A DNA stretch of 64,000 bases from Alkalihalobacillus sp. TS-13 (GCF_019720915.1 NZ_JAHKSI010000001.1:2542001-2606000), one strand, 5' to 3'. Counted from the stretch's first letter, positions 41,467 through 51,508 are shown. Translations and numbers: made by a program. Notes: generated from the letters alone by a model not told the origin.

Positions 41467-42195
41467 TTACTTTCGAATGAACATTTGTGACCAGCAGTTG
41501 TCTTGTTGACCACTTTTTGAACGGCCAACGCCGATATGAGTTAGTTTGGCATCCATGATGTTCTTGCGGTGACTTGGGCTGTTCATCCATTGTTGGACAA
41601 CTTGTTCAGCAGATTGTTGGCCTGCTGCAATGTTTTCAGCGGCTGATTGATAATCGACACCATTTTGCTGCATCATCTGGAAAGGTGATCCATAGGTCGG
41701 TGAATTATGGGAGAAGTAATTGTTCTGGGACAAATCATCTGCTTTTTTCTGCGCAACTTGAGCAAGCTCTGAGTCAGCTTTTAAAGCAGGCAGCCCGTTT
41801 TTCGTTCTTTCCTGGTTCGTTAATTCGATGACCTGCTTCTCTATCTCACTCATCGCTGTAGCGCCGCCGGGTTGTTGGGCTGTGTCACCAGGCTGTTGTG
41901 TTGTATCACCTGGCTGCTGCATGTTCGGCTGAGTGTTCTGGAAGCCGCCGCCATATTGCTGACCATATGGACCTTGAGCATTCGGTGCATTATATCGGTT
42001 TTGAAAACTTCCGCCATTTCCCCAAATCGGTGTGAATCGATTATTCTGGTTCCGATCATTCTGGCGGTCATATCTTACCGTGTTATATTGCATACCTTCT
42101 TCGTTATTTTTGCCTGTGTCATCTATGTTACATCCAGCCAGCATTCCTGCTGAAAGGAGTGCAGTGAGACCCAGGGTTACGATACGTTTTATCAT
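41467..42195 (-). CDS. CAP/SCP-domain lipoprotein (YkwD-like)
   Basis: A 242-residue surface lipoprotein. The signal ends in LLSAGMLAGC (lipid site C22). A disordered N/Q/G-rich linker with QQPGDT repeats runs to about residue 112. The CAP domain occupies the rest: IEKQVIELTNQERTKNGLPAL, then YFSHNSPTYGSPFQMM, SAAENIAAGQQS and WMNSPSHRKNIMDAKLTHIGVG. The His and Glu of the CAP cavity are kept. Such proteins occur on spores and cell envelopes of Bacillus; their activity is unclear. AAAGGAG precedes the start. Confidence 0.9.
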   Translation of the reverse strand: MIKRIVTLGLTALLSAGMLAGCNIDDTGKNNEEGMQYNTVRYDRQNDRNQNNRFTPIWGNGGSFQNRYNAPNAQGPYGQQYGGGFQNTQPNMQQPGDTTQQPGDTAQQPGGATAMSEIEKQVIELTNQERTKNGLPALKADSELAQVAQKKADDLSQNNYFSHNSPTYGSPFQMMQQNGVDYQSAAENIAAGQQSAEQVVQQWMNSPSHRKNIMDAKLTHIGVGRSKSGQQDNCWSQMFIRK

Positions 42196-42347
42196 GCATC
42201 TATCTCCTTTTCGAAGGTTTTATGCCTTCTTAATGTTTGCATATAGGTCGTATTCAACCCTGAGTAACACTTGGTTCAGAGGGAAAATATCGGTAAAATG
42301 GAATCTCCTCAAATGAACCATAATAAACCAAAGCGGAATTAATCAGT

Positions 42348-45300
42348 TTACATGGAAAGATCCTTTGTCTTGAGTCGCTCTTTTTTCCTTTGTCTGAAAA
42401 AGAATACTTCATAAAGGACAGGAATTAAAATCAATGTCAGCAATGTCGAGGAAGTTAAACCACCAATAACTGTCAATGCTAATCCTTTTGAAATGAACGT
42501 TCCTGTGGATGTTGTAAATGCAAGCGGGGTCAACGCGGCAATCGTTGCCAAAGCTGTCATTAAAATCGGTCTTAATCGAGTTTTCCCAGCTTCGAGCAAT
42601 GCTTCACGCACAGTCATTCCCTTTTCATCCCGGTTCCTAGTAATCCTATCAGTCAAGACGATCGCATTGGTCACGACAATTCCAATCAACATCAAGAATC
42701 CAATCATAACACTGATGGAAAGCGGTTCTTTAGCCAAATATAGAGCCGTGAAGGAACCAATGGGAACGAAGATGAGTGAGGATAAGATGATGATTGGGAT
42801 CCGTGCTTTTCCAAATGTAATGAGCATCGTCAAATAGACAAGTCCCATCGCCGCAATCATTGCGATCCCCATCTGTTGGAACTCGGCTGTCGTCTCCTCA
42901 CTTCCGCCACCGCTCTCAAAAGAAACACCTTCAGGAAGTTCGATATCTGATTTAACACCGTTTACCACTTCGTTCGTAACAGCTTGCACATCGTTTCCTT
43001 TCACGTGACCTGTCACACGTGCGAAGACTTTACCATCAAGCTTTTGAATCGCTGTGAAGCTATCCGTTTCTTTAACATCTGCAATCTCTTTCAGTTTTAC
43101 TGGACCTTGAGGACCGTAGATTTCCATTTCTTCAAGGGCTTCAGCACTTAAAGGATCTTCGTAGGATAATTGAACGGTTTTGTTCTCTTCGTTCAAATTC
43201 AATTCGCCAACCTGCACAGGTCTTGTTTGATCTGTAATCATCCCAAGAATCTGCATGCCTGGAATCCCTTTTTCCCCAGCTTTATCTGAATCGACGTCAA
43301 CAAGGTATTGTTTTTGTGTTTCGGAAAAGTTATTCGAAATATCTTTCAGATCATCGTTGTCTTTCATGTATTCTTCAACATCAAGTGCAGCCGACTGCAG
43401 CTTTTCAAGATCCGTTGAATAGAGATCGATCGAAACACTGTTGTTCGTCGGCGGACCAGAAGCAGCGAATTCCATGACGTTGAATTCTCCTTCATCCGCT
43501 TCAACATCCATGATTGTTTCCATATCACCTCTTAATTCTTTTAAAAACTCTGATACGTCAGTGTCTTCTTTCAGCCTCAAGTAGTAGCTTGCTTTGTTTT
43601 CCTTTTTTAAACCGGTGAAGAAATCCTTGCTTCCTACACCAGCGGTCACATTTTCAATTTGGCTTTTATCGACGAACATCTCTTCCATCTGGAGTGAAAC
43701 CTCATTCGTCCGTTCCATTGAAGTTGTTGCAGGCAATTCGATTGTCGCATTCAAGATCTTCTGCTCCTCATTCGGCATGAAGGTGAAACCCAGGGTCGGT
43801 ACAAGTGCGAAGGAACCGCCCAATAGCACTAGCGATAGTAGGATTGCGGTGACTTTATGATTTAGAGAACGTTCAATCAACTTCCCATAAATTTTTTGCA
43901 ACAACCCTTCTTTCTCTTCCTTCGGTGCTTTTTTGAACGAATATTTCGCTAAAATTGGTACCAGCGTGACCGAAATCAGAAGCGACGCTATGAGTGCGAA
44001 TGTGATTGCAAGTGCGAATGGCAGGAAAAATCCTCCCGTATCCCCTTCGACCAAGCCAAGCGGTAAAAAGACGACAATCGTAGTCAGGGTTGAAGAGACG
44101 ATCGCTTTGAAAATTTCTTTCGTTGAATCTGTGATGATCTCATCAGTGATTTTCTTATCAGGCGATCTCCTTACACGCCTAAAGATGTTTTCAATGACAA
44201 CGATGCTGTCATCAACCACCCGTCCGACCGCAACGGCCATTCCGCCAAGGGTCATCATGTTTAATGAAATTCCGAGCTGTAATAAGAAGATCGATGAAAA
44301 GAGTAAAGAAAACGGAATCGAGATGATCGCAATGATCGTCGCACGGATATTCCGTAAGAAAAGTAATACGGCGAGTGATGCAAACAACGCCCCAAGTAGG
44401 CCCTCCCGAACAAGTGTATGCACAGAATCCTTCACGCCCTGTGCCGTGTCGAAGCTTACATAATAATCGATTTGTTCTTCATGCTTTTTCAAAACCTCTG
44501 TCACCTGATCAGCCACTTCGACCGTGTTCGCATCCTGCTTTTTCGTAATCATCATTGAAAGTGAATCTTTCAAGTTGTAGCGTGTTAGCTCTGCTCTCTC
44601 GGTCACTTCCTCAATTGTTGCGATTTCTTTTAATGCAATAGGTGTTGGCTCTTGCTGATTCTGAGTTGTCAGCTGAAGGTCTTCCAATTCTTCGATCGTT
44701 TCTAGATCCTGCTCAACACGAACCGGTATCTGGAATTCATCCGCTTCCACTTGACCAGCTGGATATGAAAAATATTTTTCGTTGATTTGATTTTTGATAT
44801 GATCAAGCGATAACCCGTTTTGAAGAGCTTTTTCCTGATCAACCGTAATCTGGACAAGACCCTCTTTTTGCCCTGAAACCTGGACCTCATTCACCCCAGA
44901 TATCTTTTTGATGTCCGGGATGACGTTATTTTCGAGATACGTATCAAGATCCGTATCCCCTTTTGCAAAGATGGAGATATCATAAATCGGAATCATATCC
45001 ATTGAAAAGCGTTTGACATCCGTTTGGACGGAGTCTTCCAGGTTCGCTTCCTCAATCAATTTGTTCACTTGCTGTTCTTTTTTATCAAGGTCAGTGTTGT
45101 TTGGAAAATTCAGTGAAAGCATCGCAAAACTTTCGTACGATGAACTTTCCAGCGTCTTCAACCCTTCTAACGAATTGAATTGTTCTTCAAGTTTGGTTGT
45201 AACGTTTTTGTTTACATCGTCAGGTGAAGCTCCGGGATAAACGGCTTCAACCGTCAATGTTGGATCTTCAATATCCGGGAACATTTCAATACGGAGATTG

Positions 45301-45392
45301 GTGATCGCGTAAAGCCCTCCGAGAATGATTAAAAAAGTAATAATGAAAATAGCGGCAACATTTTTGAGACTGAATCGGATTAATGAATTCAT
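42348..45392 (-). CDS. swrC: RND superfamily efflux transporter (SwrC/AcrB-like)
   Basis: A 1014-residue inner-membrane pump of normal family length. One N-terminal helix (AAIFIITFLIILGGLY) is followed by a large external domain, and the second half repeats it. Conserved pieces are EAVYPGASPDDVNKNVTTKLEEQ, the transmembrane proton relay GGMAVAVGRVVDDSIVVIENI with its DD pair, and RPILMTALATIAALTPLA near the C-terminus. The closest relative by memory is B. subtilis SwrC (YerP), which exports surfactin and confers acriflavine resistance. It is monocistronic; no adaptor gene is adjacent, as is usual for these Gram-positive pumps. Confidence 0.93.
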   Translation of the reverse strand: MNSLIRFSLKNVAAIFIITFLIILGGLYAITNLRIEMFPDIEDPTLTVEAVYPGASPDDVNKNVTTKLEEQFNSLEGLKTLESSSYESFAMLSLNFPNNTDLDKKEQQVNKLIEEANLEDSVQTDVKRFSMDMIPIYDISIFAKGDTDLDTYLENNVIPDIKKISGVNEVQVSGQKEGLVQITVDQEKALQNGLSLDHIKNQINEKYFSYPAGQVEADEFQIPVRVEQDLETIEELEDLQLTTQNQQEPTPIALKEIATIEEVTERAELTRYNLKDSLSMMITKKQDANTVEVADQVTEVLKKHEEQIDYYVSFDTAQGVKDSVHTLVREGLLGALFASLAVLLFLRNIRATIIAIISIPFSLLFSSIFLLQLGISLNMMTLGGMAVAVGRVVDDSIVVIENIFRRVRRSPDKKITDEIITDSTKEIFKAIVSSTLTTIVVFLPLGLVEGDTGGFFLPFALAITFALIASLLISVTLVPILAKYSFKKAPKEEKEGLLQKIYGKLIERSLNHKVTAILLSLVLLGGSFALVPTLGFTFMPNEEQKILNATIELPATTSMERTNEVSLQMEEMFVDKSQIENVTAGVGSKDFFTGLKKENKASYYLRLKEDTDVSEFLKELRGDMETIMDVEADEGEFNVMEFAASGPPTNNSVSIDLYSTDLEKLQSAALDVEEYMKDNDDLKDISNNFSETQKQYLVDVDSDKAGEKGIPGMQILGMITDQTRPVQVGELNLNEENKTVQLSYEDPLSAEALEEMEIYGPQGPVKLKEIADVKETDSFTAIQKLDGKVFARVTGHVKGNDVQAVTNEVVNGVKSDIELPEGVSFESGGGSEETTAEFQQMGIAMIAAMGLVYLTMLITFGKARIPIIILSSLIFVPIGSFTALYLAKEPLSISVMIGFLMLIGIVVTNAIVLTDRITRNRDEKGMTVREALLEAGKTRLRPILMTALATIAALTPLAFTTSTGTFISKGLALTVIGGLTSSTLLTLILIPVLYEVFFFRQRKKERLKTKDLSM

Positions 45393-45878
45393 GTCCTCTC
45401 CCCTTTCTTGTTTTGGTTAAGCTGCACCGTTAATTGTAACGACTGAAAACGGAAACAGTAACTGGCTCAAGAAGGGTATTGCAATACGGCTTGAGACTTA
45501 GTAGATGGGAAGGCTCCGGACTTATGAGGAAGAGGCAATGATTATTCGGATCTATTGGCAATCGCCAATATTCATTTGAAGTTTATCGTTCTTCGGCTAA
45601 GTGGATCCAGGTGATAATTGCGGTTTTTTGTGGAACCAGTGTGGGTGAGGTTGAGGGAATGGGCAATTTTCTTTACTACAGAATCAGAGGATACATGAAA
45701 TAATAAAAAATAATCATGTAATGCTTGTATATGTGCGTCTTTATAAATAGTACTGCATTCTAAAAATAAAGTCTTCTCATTGGAAACCTTGAACAACCAG
45801 GACATTGAACACCAGTGATAAGTTCTTCCTTTTTTATATTAAGTTTGGATAGAAGGTATGCACCTTAAGGAAGAGGTT
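45393..45878. other. Intergenic stretch with no supported feature
   Basis: Upstream of the RND gene. A 77-residue minus-strand reading (45572-45805) has no good ribosome site or recognisable motif, and no repeat of the other families was found. Confidence 0.5.
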
Positions 45879-46223
45879 TTATAAAGTGTGAAGGTCTTTT
45901 TGTGAGAGGATTTCTTTATCATATGTAGCGTGAAGATCATTCAAAACATCTCGGATTTTTGTATTACGAATCACCTTTTTCACAAGCAGGTCATGATTAT
46001 TCATTGGTACAATCCTGGCATTATCATTTACAATGGAAAGAATGGGAATATTTTTCGGAAAATTATAGTGATTAAGCCATTCCGAAAGTTGGAAATGCTG
46101 AAGATTTACCTGTTGAATCGGGTCTTTATGGATGACTTCCCTATCGCCGATTTTCCACGGAATCCGGCAAAAGGTGTGTAAATTTACACCAAATACCGAA
46201 TAAAACAAAAAACCTATCGCCAC
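45879..46223 (-). pseudogene. NERD-domain protein remnant
   Basis: A 114-residue reading without a plausible start. Its centre, HKDPIQQVNLQHFQLSEWLN, followed by FPKNIPILSIVNDNARI and a C-terminal RNTKIRDVLNDLHATYDKE, resembles the middle of Bacillus NERD (nuclease-related) proteins. The N-terminal catalytic part is missing, and the reading starts inside the terminator of the neighbouring lacI-type gene. It looks like a decayed fragment. Confidence 0.5.
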
Positions 46224-46236
46224 TTGGGCGATAGGT
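46205..46236 (-). terminator. Terminator of the sugar operon / LacI-type gene
   Basis: ACCTATCGCC and GGCGATAGGT form a perfect 10-bp stem with a five-base loop; on the minus strand TTTTTTGTTTT follows. Confidence 0.92.
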
Positions 46237-46250
46237 CTCCTCTATCTAAT

Positions 46251-47243
46251 CTAATCTCGTTCCACTACAGATTCTCTCTCTATCAGCTCGGTTGATAGCT
46301 TGTAGTATGGTTCGACTTTTTCATTGGATAGTTGTTGGAAGATCAAGTGCACGGCGAGCGCACCTGCTTCGTACTTCGGTTGGCGGATCGTGCTTAATGA
46401 CGGCGCTACGAACTCAGCTAACTGAATATCATCAAATCCGACGATCGACACGTCCTCCGGGACACGCACACCTTTTTCCTTGAACGCTTGCAGTCCACCG
46501 ATCGCCATTTCATCATTCGCGTAAAAGATACCCTCAGGAAGATCATTCTGCGCAATCAGCATTTTCGTCGCTCGATATCCGCTCTCACGTGTAAAATCCC
46601 CGGAGATTTTCCATTTCGAAATATAAGGCAGCCCATGTTTCTCCAATGCCGCCTCATATCCCCGGAATCTCAACGAATTATCATGGGAGTTGCTCGGGCC
46701 GCTGATGAACGCGATCTTGCGGTGTCCTTTCTCAATCAAATGTTCTGTAGCAAGGAATCCACCTTGCCAGTTGTCGACCTCGACCTGCAGCACATGATCA
46801 TGGACCAGATAACGATCAAGAACGACAATCGGAAATCCTTCACGCGCAGATTCAAGAATTGTTTCATCACTGATGTTGTGCGCCAAAATGATGACGCCGT
46901 CGACACGTTTTTCTTTTAAAAACTTGACCGCTGTCGATTGTGTATCCCCCATCGAGTTACACGCAATCAGATCGTAGCCGTTCGTCATCGCGACGGTCTG
47001 GACGCCATTGATCAGCTCCGAATAATAAGGACCTGACAAATCACTCAAGATCAACGCGATCGTGTTCGTCTTCGTCCTCTTCAAGTCTGAGGCGATTCCG
47101 TTCTTCTGATAGTTCAACTCTTTGGCTGCTTCAATCACTTTTCTCTTCGTGTCTGGACTGATTTTATCGATATTGTTCAGTGCATAGGAAGCTGTCGATA
47201 CTGCCACTCCTGCACGTTTCGCTACATCTTTGATCGTTGCCAT
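46251..47243 (-). CDS. LacI family transcriptional regulator of the sugar locus
   Basis: A 330-residue repressor with the LacI headpiece MATIKDVAKRAGVAVSTASYALNN at the N-terminus and a periplasmic-binding-protein-like effector domain (RTNTIALILSDLSGPYYSELINGV, then DGVIILAHN, IVVLDRYL, GHRKIAFISG, FDDIQLAEFVAPSLSTIRQP). The ATG at 47243 is chosen because the conserved MATIKDVA begins there. It is the last gene of the six-gene minus-strand cluster. The TTGAAACGTTTCGA operators at 53070 and 53268 have LacI-type symmetry and are its likely targets. The effector is probably a sugar taken up by the linked transporter. Confidence 0.92.
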   Translation of the reverse strand: MATIKDVAKRAGVAVSTASYALNNIDKISPDTKRKVIEAAKELNYQKNGIASDLKRTKTNTIALILSDLSGPYYSELINGVQTVAMTNGYDLIACNSMGDTQSTAVKFLKEKRVDGVIILAHNISDETILESAREGFPIVVLDRYLVHDHVLQVEVDNWQGGFLATEHLIEKGHRKIAFISGPSNSHDNSLRFRGYEAALEKHGLPYISKWKISGDFTRESGYRATKMLIAQNDLPEGIFYANDEMAIGGLQAFKEKGVRVPEDVSIVGFDDIQLAEFVAPSLSTIRQPKYEAGALAVHLIFQQLSNEKVEPYYKLSTELIERESVVERD

Positions 47244-47273
47244 AACCTTCACATCCTACTACTTGCTAATTAT

Positions 47274-48038
47274 CTATCTTTTAAAAAACAACGCCAACAC
47301 CTTCTGAATGTGCTGGTCCCAGTAGCCCCATTCATGAGTGCCTGGGAATTCTTCATACCTCATATCAAGCCCGATTTCCCTGCAATGGTCTCGAAAACGG
47401 AGATTCGCTTCATAAAGGTGATCTTCTGTCCCGCAATTCGCATATAAAAAGGGTTTTGGAGAATCACTCTCCGCCAATTCTTTTGCCATATGAAAAAGAT
47501 CATCGCCACTCCCTTTGACTTGACGGTTCCCGAATATAGCCGGGAAATCCTTTTTAAAATCAGAAAGCCGTTCCAGTACATCGACAGCTCCAGAGAGACT
47601 TGCCGCTGCATAATAGTTTTCTGGAAAATGGAATGCAGTTTTCAATGCGCCATATCCACCCATCGAAAGCCCGGCGATATAGGTATCTTCTCGTTTTGGA
47701 GAAAGAGGAAACATGGATTGGACCACTTTCGGAAGCTCACGACTCACATAGGCGAAATAGTCATGACCATATTCCATATCCGTATACCAGCTTCGCCCAA
47801 CAGCAGGCATGACAACCGCAATTCCATAAGAATCCGCATATCGTTCGATCGATGTCCGCCTGCTCCAGGTTGTATGATCATCCGAAAGTCCATGTAATAA
47901 ATAGAGCGTCGGATACGTTTTCCCAAAGTCCTGCACTTCCTCAGACTCCAGCACCCCGACTTGCTGGGGCAAAATCACGGTAATCGAAGTTGAACATTGC
48001 AGAGCCTCTGAATAAAAATCGCAAGTAATCCGTGCCAT
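47274..48038 (-). CDS. Alpha/beta-hydrolase esterase (EstA/YbbA-like, esterase D family)
   Basis: A 254-residue cytosolic esterase. The nucleophile elbow is GLSMGGYGAL and the oxyanion region is YPTLYLLHGLSDDHTTW. The acid is probably D in NCGTEDHLY and the histidine is in FPGTHEWGYWDQHI. The family includes lactococcal tributyrin esterase and deacetylating esterases. The ATG at 48038 has GGGTG upstream and overlaps the end of the GH13 gene. In this sugar operon it may remove acyl groups from imported oligosaccharides, which is an inference from position. Confidence 0.85.
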   Translation of the reverse strand: MARITCDFYSEALQCSTSITVILPQQVGVLESEEVQDFGKTYPTLYLLHGLSDDHTTWSRRTSIERYADSYGIAVVMPAVGRSWYTDMEYGHDYFAYVSRELPKVVQSMFPLSPKREDTYIAGLSMGGYGALKTAFHFPENYYAAASLSGAVDVLERLSDFKKDFPAIFGNRQVKGSGDDLFHMAKELAESDSPKPFLYANCGTEDHLYEANLRFRDHCREIGLDMRYEEFPGTHEWGYWDQHIQKVLALFFKR

Positions 48039-48043
48039 GCTGA

Positions 48044-49681
48044 TCACCCACGTCCTAACCGATAGACGATAGCTTCATATGGTCGTAAATGGATCTGTTC
48101 TGGCGATTTTGGTGAATCGTCATAGTTACTTATAACTATTTCCGCATCCTTGGCTGAAAACCCTTCTCGTAACGTAAATTTCGGTGTGCCGCCATAAAAG
48201 TTCGCAACCATCAGAAGCGTTTCCTCGCCAAGCCGGCGTACATAAGCATAAATTTCATCATGATCCGCTTCAATCAGTTCATACTCCCCATAGACGATAA
48301 TCTCATGTTCTTTTCGTAATTGAACCAACTTTTTATAATAATGGAAAATGGACTGCTCATCAGCTAAAGCCTTCTCCACATTGATCTCGTGGTAATTCGG
48401 GTTCACCTTGATCCAAGGCTCACCAGTCGTAAAACCGCCATTTTCCGAACCATTCCACTGGAGTGGGGTCCGGGCATTGTCGCGTCCTTTCGTATAGATC
48501 GACTTCATGACCTCCTCATGCGGAGTGCCCTGTTCTGTTTTTTCCTTATATATGTTCAATGTCTCGATATCGCGGTAATCGTCGAGGTCATCAAAGCGGA
48601 TATTTGTCATTCCGATTTCTTCACCCTGATAGATGTAAGGTGTGCCTTGCATCATGTGTAAGACCGTCGCAAGCATTTTAGCAGATTTAACGCGATATTC
48701 CCAATCATCCCCCCAGCGGGAGACGATACGCGGCTGATCGTGGTTGTTCCAGTACAAACTGTTCCAGCCCTGCCCGTGAAGTTCTGTCTGCCACTTGCTT
48801 AAGACCGCCTTCAAATCTCTGAGCTCCAACGGTTTCAACGCCCATTTCCCTTTACCTTTAACCTCATCTAACGACATATGCTCGAAAGTGAACACCATAT
48901 CAAGCTCATTTCGTTCCGGGGCTGTATATAACTTTGCTGAATCTGTTGTAGCTGAAGGTGTTTCCCCGACCGTCATCACATCATACTTCGATAACACTTT
49001 TTCATTTATTTCCTTCAAATAAGGGTGCAGCATCGGTCCATCCGTTAAGACACCTTTGTCGACTTCTTTTCCAATCAAATCGATGACATCCATCCGGAAC
49101 CCGCTGATTCCTTTTTCAAGCCAAAAATCCATCATCTTATGCAGCTCTTTACGTACGTCATCGTTATGAAGATTTAAATCCGGCTGTTTTTTACTGAAGA
49201 GATGGAAATAATACTGTCCGGTCTCCTCATCATACTCCCAGGCTGGACCGCTGAAAACGGAACGGATATCACTCGGAGGTCCGTCTGCTCCATCCCGCCA
49301 AATGTAAAAATCGCGATATGGATTATCCTTCGATTTCCGGGACTCCATAAACCACGGGTGTTCATCGGACGTATGATTGATCACAAGGTCCATGATGATT
49401 CGGATATTCCGGGCTTTCGCTTCTTCAATCAGCTTCTCCATATCTTCCATCGTCCCGAACTCATCCATGATCCCGTAATAATCACTGATATCATAGCCAT
49501 TATCATCATTCGGAGATTTGTATACAGGACTGAGCCAGATTACATCGATCCCAAGGTTCGCTAAATAATCCAGTTTTTCAATGATCCCCGGGATATCTCC
49601 AATTCCATCCCCGTCTGAATCATTGAAACTACGCGGGTAAATTTGATAGACCGTTGCTGTATGCCACCATTTTTTATCCAT
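48044..49681 (-). CDS. GH13 alpha-glucosidase (oligo-1,6-glucosidase type)
   Basis: A 545-residue cytosolic GH13 enzyme of normal length for the oligo-1,6-glucosidase/MalL group. It has the WWHTATVYQIYPRSFNDSDGDGIGD start with its calcium-loop aspartates, region I DLVINHTSDEHPWF, nucleophile D in GFRMDVIDLIG, acid E in VGETPSA and stabiliser D in NHDQPRIVSRW. It hydrolyses alpha-linked oligosaccharides such as isomaltose, maltose or sucrose. The start at 49681 has GGAGGATGTT upstream. An alpha-glucosidase beside beta-glucan genes is unexpected; see findings. Confidence 0.92.
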   Translation of the reverse strand: MDKKWWHTATVYQIYPRSFNDSDGDGIGDIPGIIEKLDYLANLGIDVIWLSPVYKSPNDDNGYDISDYYGIMDEFGTMEDMEKLIEEAKARNIRIIMDLVINHTSDEHPWFMESRKSKDNPYRDFYIWRDGADGPPSDIRSVFSGPAWEYDEETGQYYFHLFSKKQPDLNLHNDDVRKELHKMMDFWLEKGISGFRMDVIDLIGKEVDKGVLTDGPMLHPYLKEINEKVLSKYDVMTVGETPSATTDSAKLYTAPERNELDMVFTFEHMSLDEVKGKGKWALKPLELRDLKAVLSKWQTELHGQGWNSLYWNNHDQPRIVSRWGDDWEYRVKSAKMLATVLHMMQGTPYIYQGEEIGMTNIRFDDLDDYRDIETLNIYKEKTEQGTPHEEVMKSIYTKGRDNARTPLQWNGSENGGFTTGEPWIKVNPNYHEINVEKALADEQSIFHYYKKLVQLRKEHEIIVYGEYELIEADHDEIYAYVRRLGEETLLMVANFYGGTPKFTLREGFSAKDAEIVISNYDDSPKSPEQIHLRPYEAIVYRLGRG

Positions 49682-49762
49682 AACATCCTCCAACCATTTG
49701 ATTATTCGTCACTGAAAAAATGGAGACAACTCACGTTTGCCTCCACACTTTTCCATTTGTAC

Positions 49763-50593
49763 TTATTTAAGCCCTGACATCGTAAATCCTTCCACAATAT
49801 ATTTTTGGAAGAAAGAAAAGATGATGATGATCGGTACGACCATGAAGGCAGCACCGGCCATCTGTAATCCATAGTTGCTTGCGTATTGCCCTTGGAGCAA
49901 CGACAACCCTACGGATAACGTATAGAGGCTTTCATCATTGGCGATGATCAACGGCCATAAGAAACTGTTCCAGGCACCGATGAACGTAAGAATCCCCTGA
50001 ACGGCGAAAATCGGTTTCGCGATCGGAATGATCAGCTTAAAGAAGATATAAAATTCTCCCGCTCCATCCAAACGAGCTGCTTCAATCAGATCCGTCGGAA
50101 TCGTCGTCATGAACTGCCTGAACAAGAAGATACTGAAGGCAGCTGCCAACCCTGGCAGTACGATCCCAGTCATTGTGTTCGTCAGACCCATTTCATTGAG
50201 GATCAAATAAACAGGAATCATCGTAACTTGTGCAGGGATCATCATCGTAGCCAATACCAGGTAGAAGATTGGTTCACGACCTTTGAATTTGAATTTTGCA
50301 AACCCATAACCCGCCATCGCATTGAACAAGAGACCCACAAAGGACATCACGACAATAATGATCGTATTTTTCAGATAGACTCCGAAATTGAGCCGTTCGA
50401 ACAAATTGATGTAGTTTTCAAGAGTCGGGTTCTCAGGGAACAGTGTTGGTGGAAACAGCAGCACTTCTCCGTTCGGTTTGAATGAACTCATGATCATCCA
50501 GAAAAACGGGATGGATACGAGCACACCACCTACGATAAGAAGGATACTGACGATTGTCTTTTCAATTTTCCGATTGATTGTTTTTGATTCCAT
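49763..50593 (-). CDS. Carbohydrate ABC transporter permease, MalG-type
   Basis: A 276-residue permease with six membrane helices. The ATPase-contact loop is LIEAARLDGAGEFYIFFKLIIPIAKP, the family EAA motif. The C-terminus is the typical KYIVEGFTMSGLK. GAGGTGG precedes the ATG at 50593. With the MalF-type permease and the binding protein it forms a CUT1 sugar importer. The operon has no ATPase, so a shared MsmX-type ATPase encoded elsewhere is expected. Confidence 0.93.
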   Translation of the reverse strand: MESKTINRKIEKTIVSILLIVGGVLVSIPFFWMIMSSFKPNGEVLLFPPTLFPENPTLENYINLFERLNFGVYLKNTIIIVVMSFVGLLFNAMAGYGFAKFKFKGREPIFYLVLATMMIPAQVTMIPVYLILNEMGLTNTMTGIVLPGLAAAFSIFLFRQFMTTIPTDLIEAARLDGAGEFYIFFKLIIPIAKPIFAVQGILTFIGAWNSFLWPLIIANDESLYTLSVGLSLLQGQYASNYGLQMAGAAFMVVPIIIIFSFFQKYIVEGFTMSGLK

Positions 50594-50608
50594 ATGAGCC
50601 ACCTCGAT

Positions 50609-51508
50609 CTAGTACTCTGTATCAGATTTTCGGATTTTGAACTGGACGAGTGTCACGACAATGATGAAAACGAATAAGATGAAAGATCCAGCTGCCGCAT
50701 AACCGAATTCACTGAATTGGAAGCCTTCCTGATAAATGAACAAGGCCATGGAAATCGTACCGTTCAATGGTCCCCCCTGGGTCATGACGAACGGCTCTTC
50801 GAAAAATTGCAGCCAACCGATCAAGGTCGTGATCGTGACGAAGAACGTTGCATAACGCAAAAGCGGGATCGTAATCTGGAAAAGCATTTGAAAACGGTTC
50901 GCACCGTCAATTTTTGCTGCTTCATAATACGAGTGCGGAATCCCTTGTAATGCTGCAAGGAAAATGATCATATTGATACCGATTCCTTTCCAAACAGCAA
51001 GCACAATCAACGAAAGCTTTGCAATCGTTGGTTCCTCGAGCCATGGAATTTTATCTGCCTCCAACAGGGACAAGATGTAGTTGAAAAGACCATACTCGGT
51101 ATTGTATAAGTAACCCCAGATGACTGCTACCGCAATGATATTCGTGATGGAAGGCATGTAGTAGACTCCTCGGAAAAACCTGAACAACAGATTGGATCCA
51201 TAGTTGAGGAGCAATGCAATTCCTAATGAACAAACAATAACAAGAGGCACACCGATGATTGCATAGAATAACGTGTTATAAATTGATTTATGAAAGACTT
51301 CATCTGTGAAGAGTTCTTTATAATTTTCTAGTCCGATATAATTGATATTCGACCAGTTTGCAAGCCCCTTGAGGTCAAGGTCTGTAAAACTGATGACAAA
51401 AGCAACGAAAATCGGAACGATGCTGAAGACCAATAGAATCAGGACGGCTGGTCCGATGAACATAAAGGGATGTCGATCCTGATATAATCGTTTGAAACCA
51501 TTGCCCAT
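50609..51508 (-). CDS. Carbohydrate ABC transporter permease, MalF-type
   Basis: A 299-residue permease with six helices. It starts HPFMFIGPAVLILLVFSIVPI and has the loop YYEAAKIDGANRFQMLFQITIPLLR, followed by TQGGPLNGTISMALFIYQEGF, a segment typical of MalF/LacF proteins. It is placed 15 bases before the MalG-type gene. GTTAGGTGGG precedes the ATG. Confidence 0.93.
   Translation of the reverse strand: MGNGFKRLYQDRHPFMFIGPAVLILLVFSIVPIFVAFVISFTDLDLKGLANWSNINYIGLENYKELFTDEVFHKSIYNTLFYAIIGVPLVIVCSLGIALLLNYGSNLLFRFFRGVYYMPSITNIIAVAVIWGYLYNTEYGLFNYILSLLEADKIPWLEEPTIAKLSLIVLAVWKGIGINMIIFLAALQGIPHSYYEAAKIDGANRFQMLFQITIPLLRYATFFVTITTLIGWLQFFEEPFVMTQGGPLNGTISMALFIYQEGFQFSEFGYAAAGSFILFVFIIVVTLVQFKIRKSDTEY

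Noticed and set aside
43933..44463. 176-residue plus-strand reading opposite the RND pump
   Set aside because: Shadow frame of a highly conserved membrane protein; composition typical of an antisense artefact.
45572..45805. 77-residue minus-strand reading
   Set aside because: No recognisable motif and no good ribosome site; not supported as a gene.
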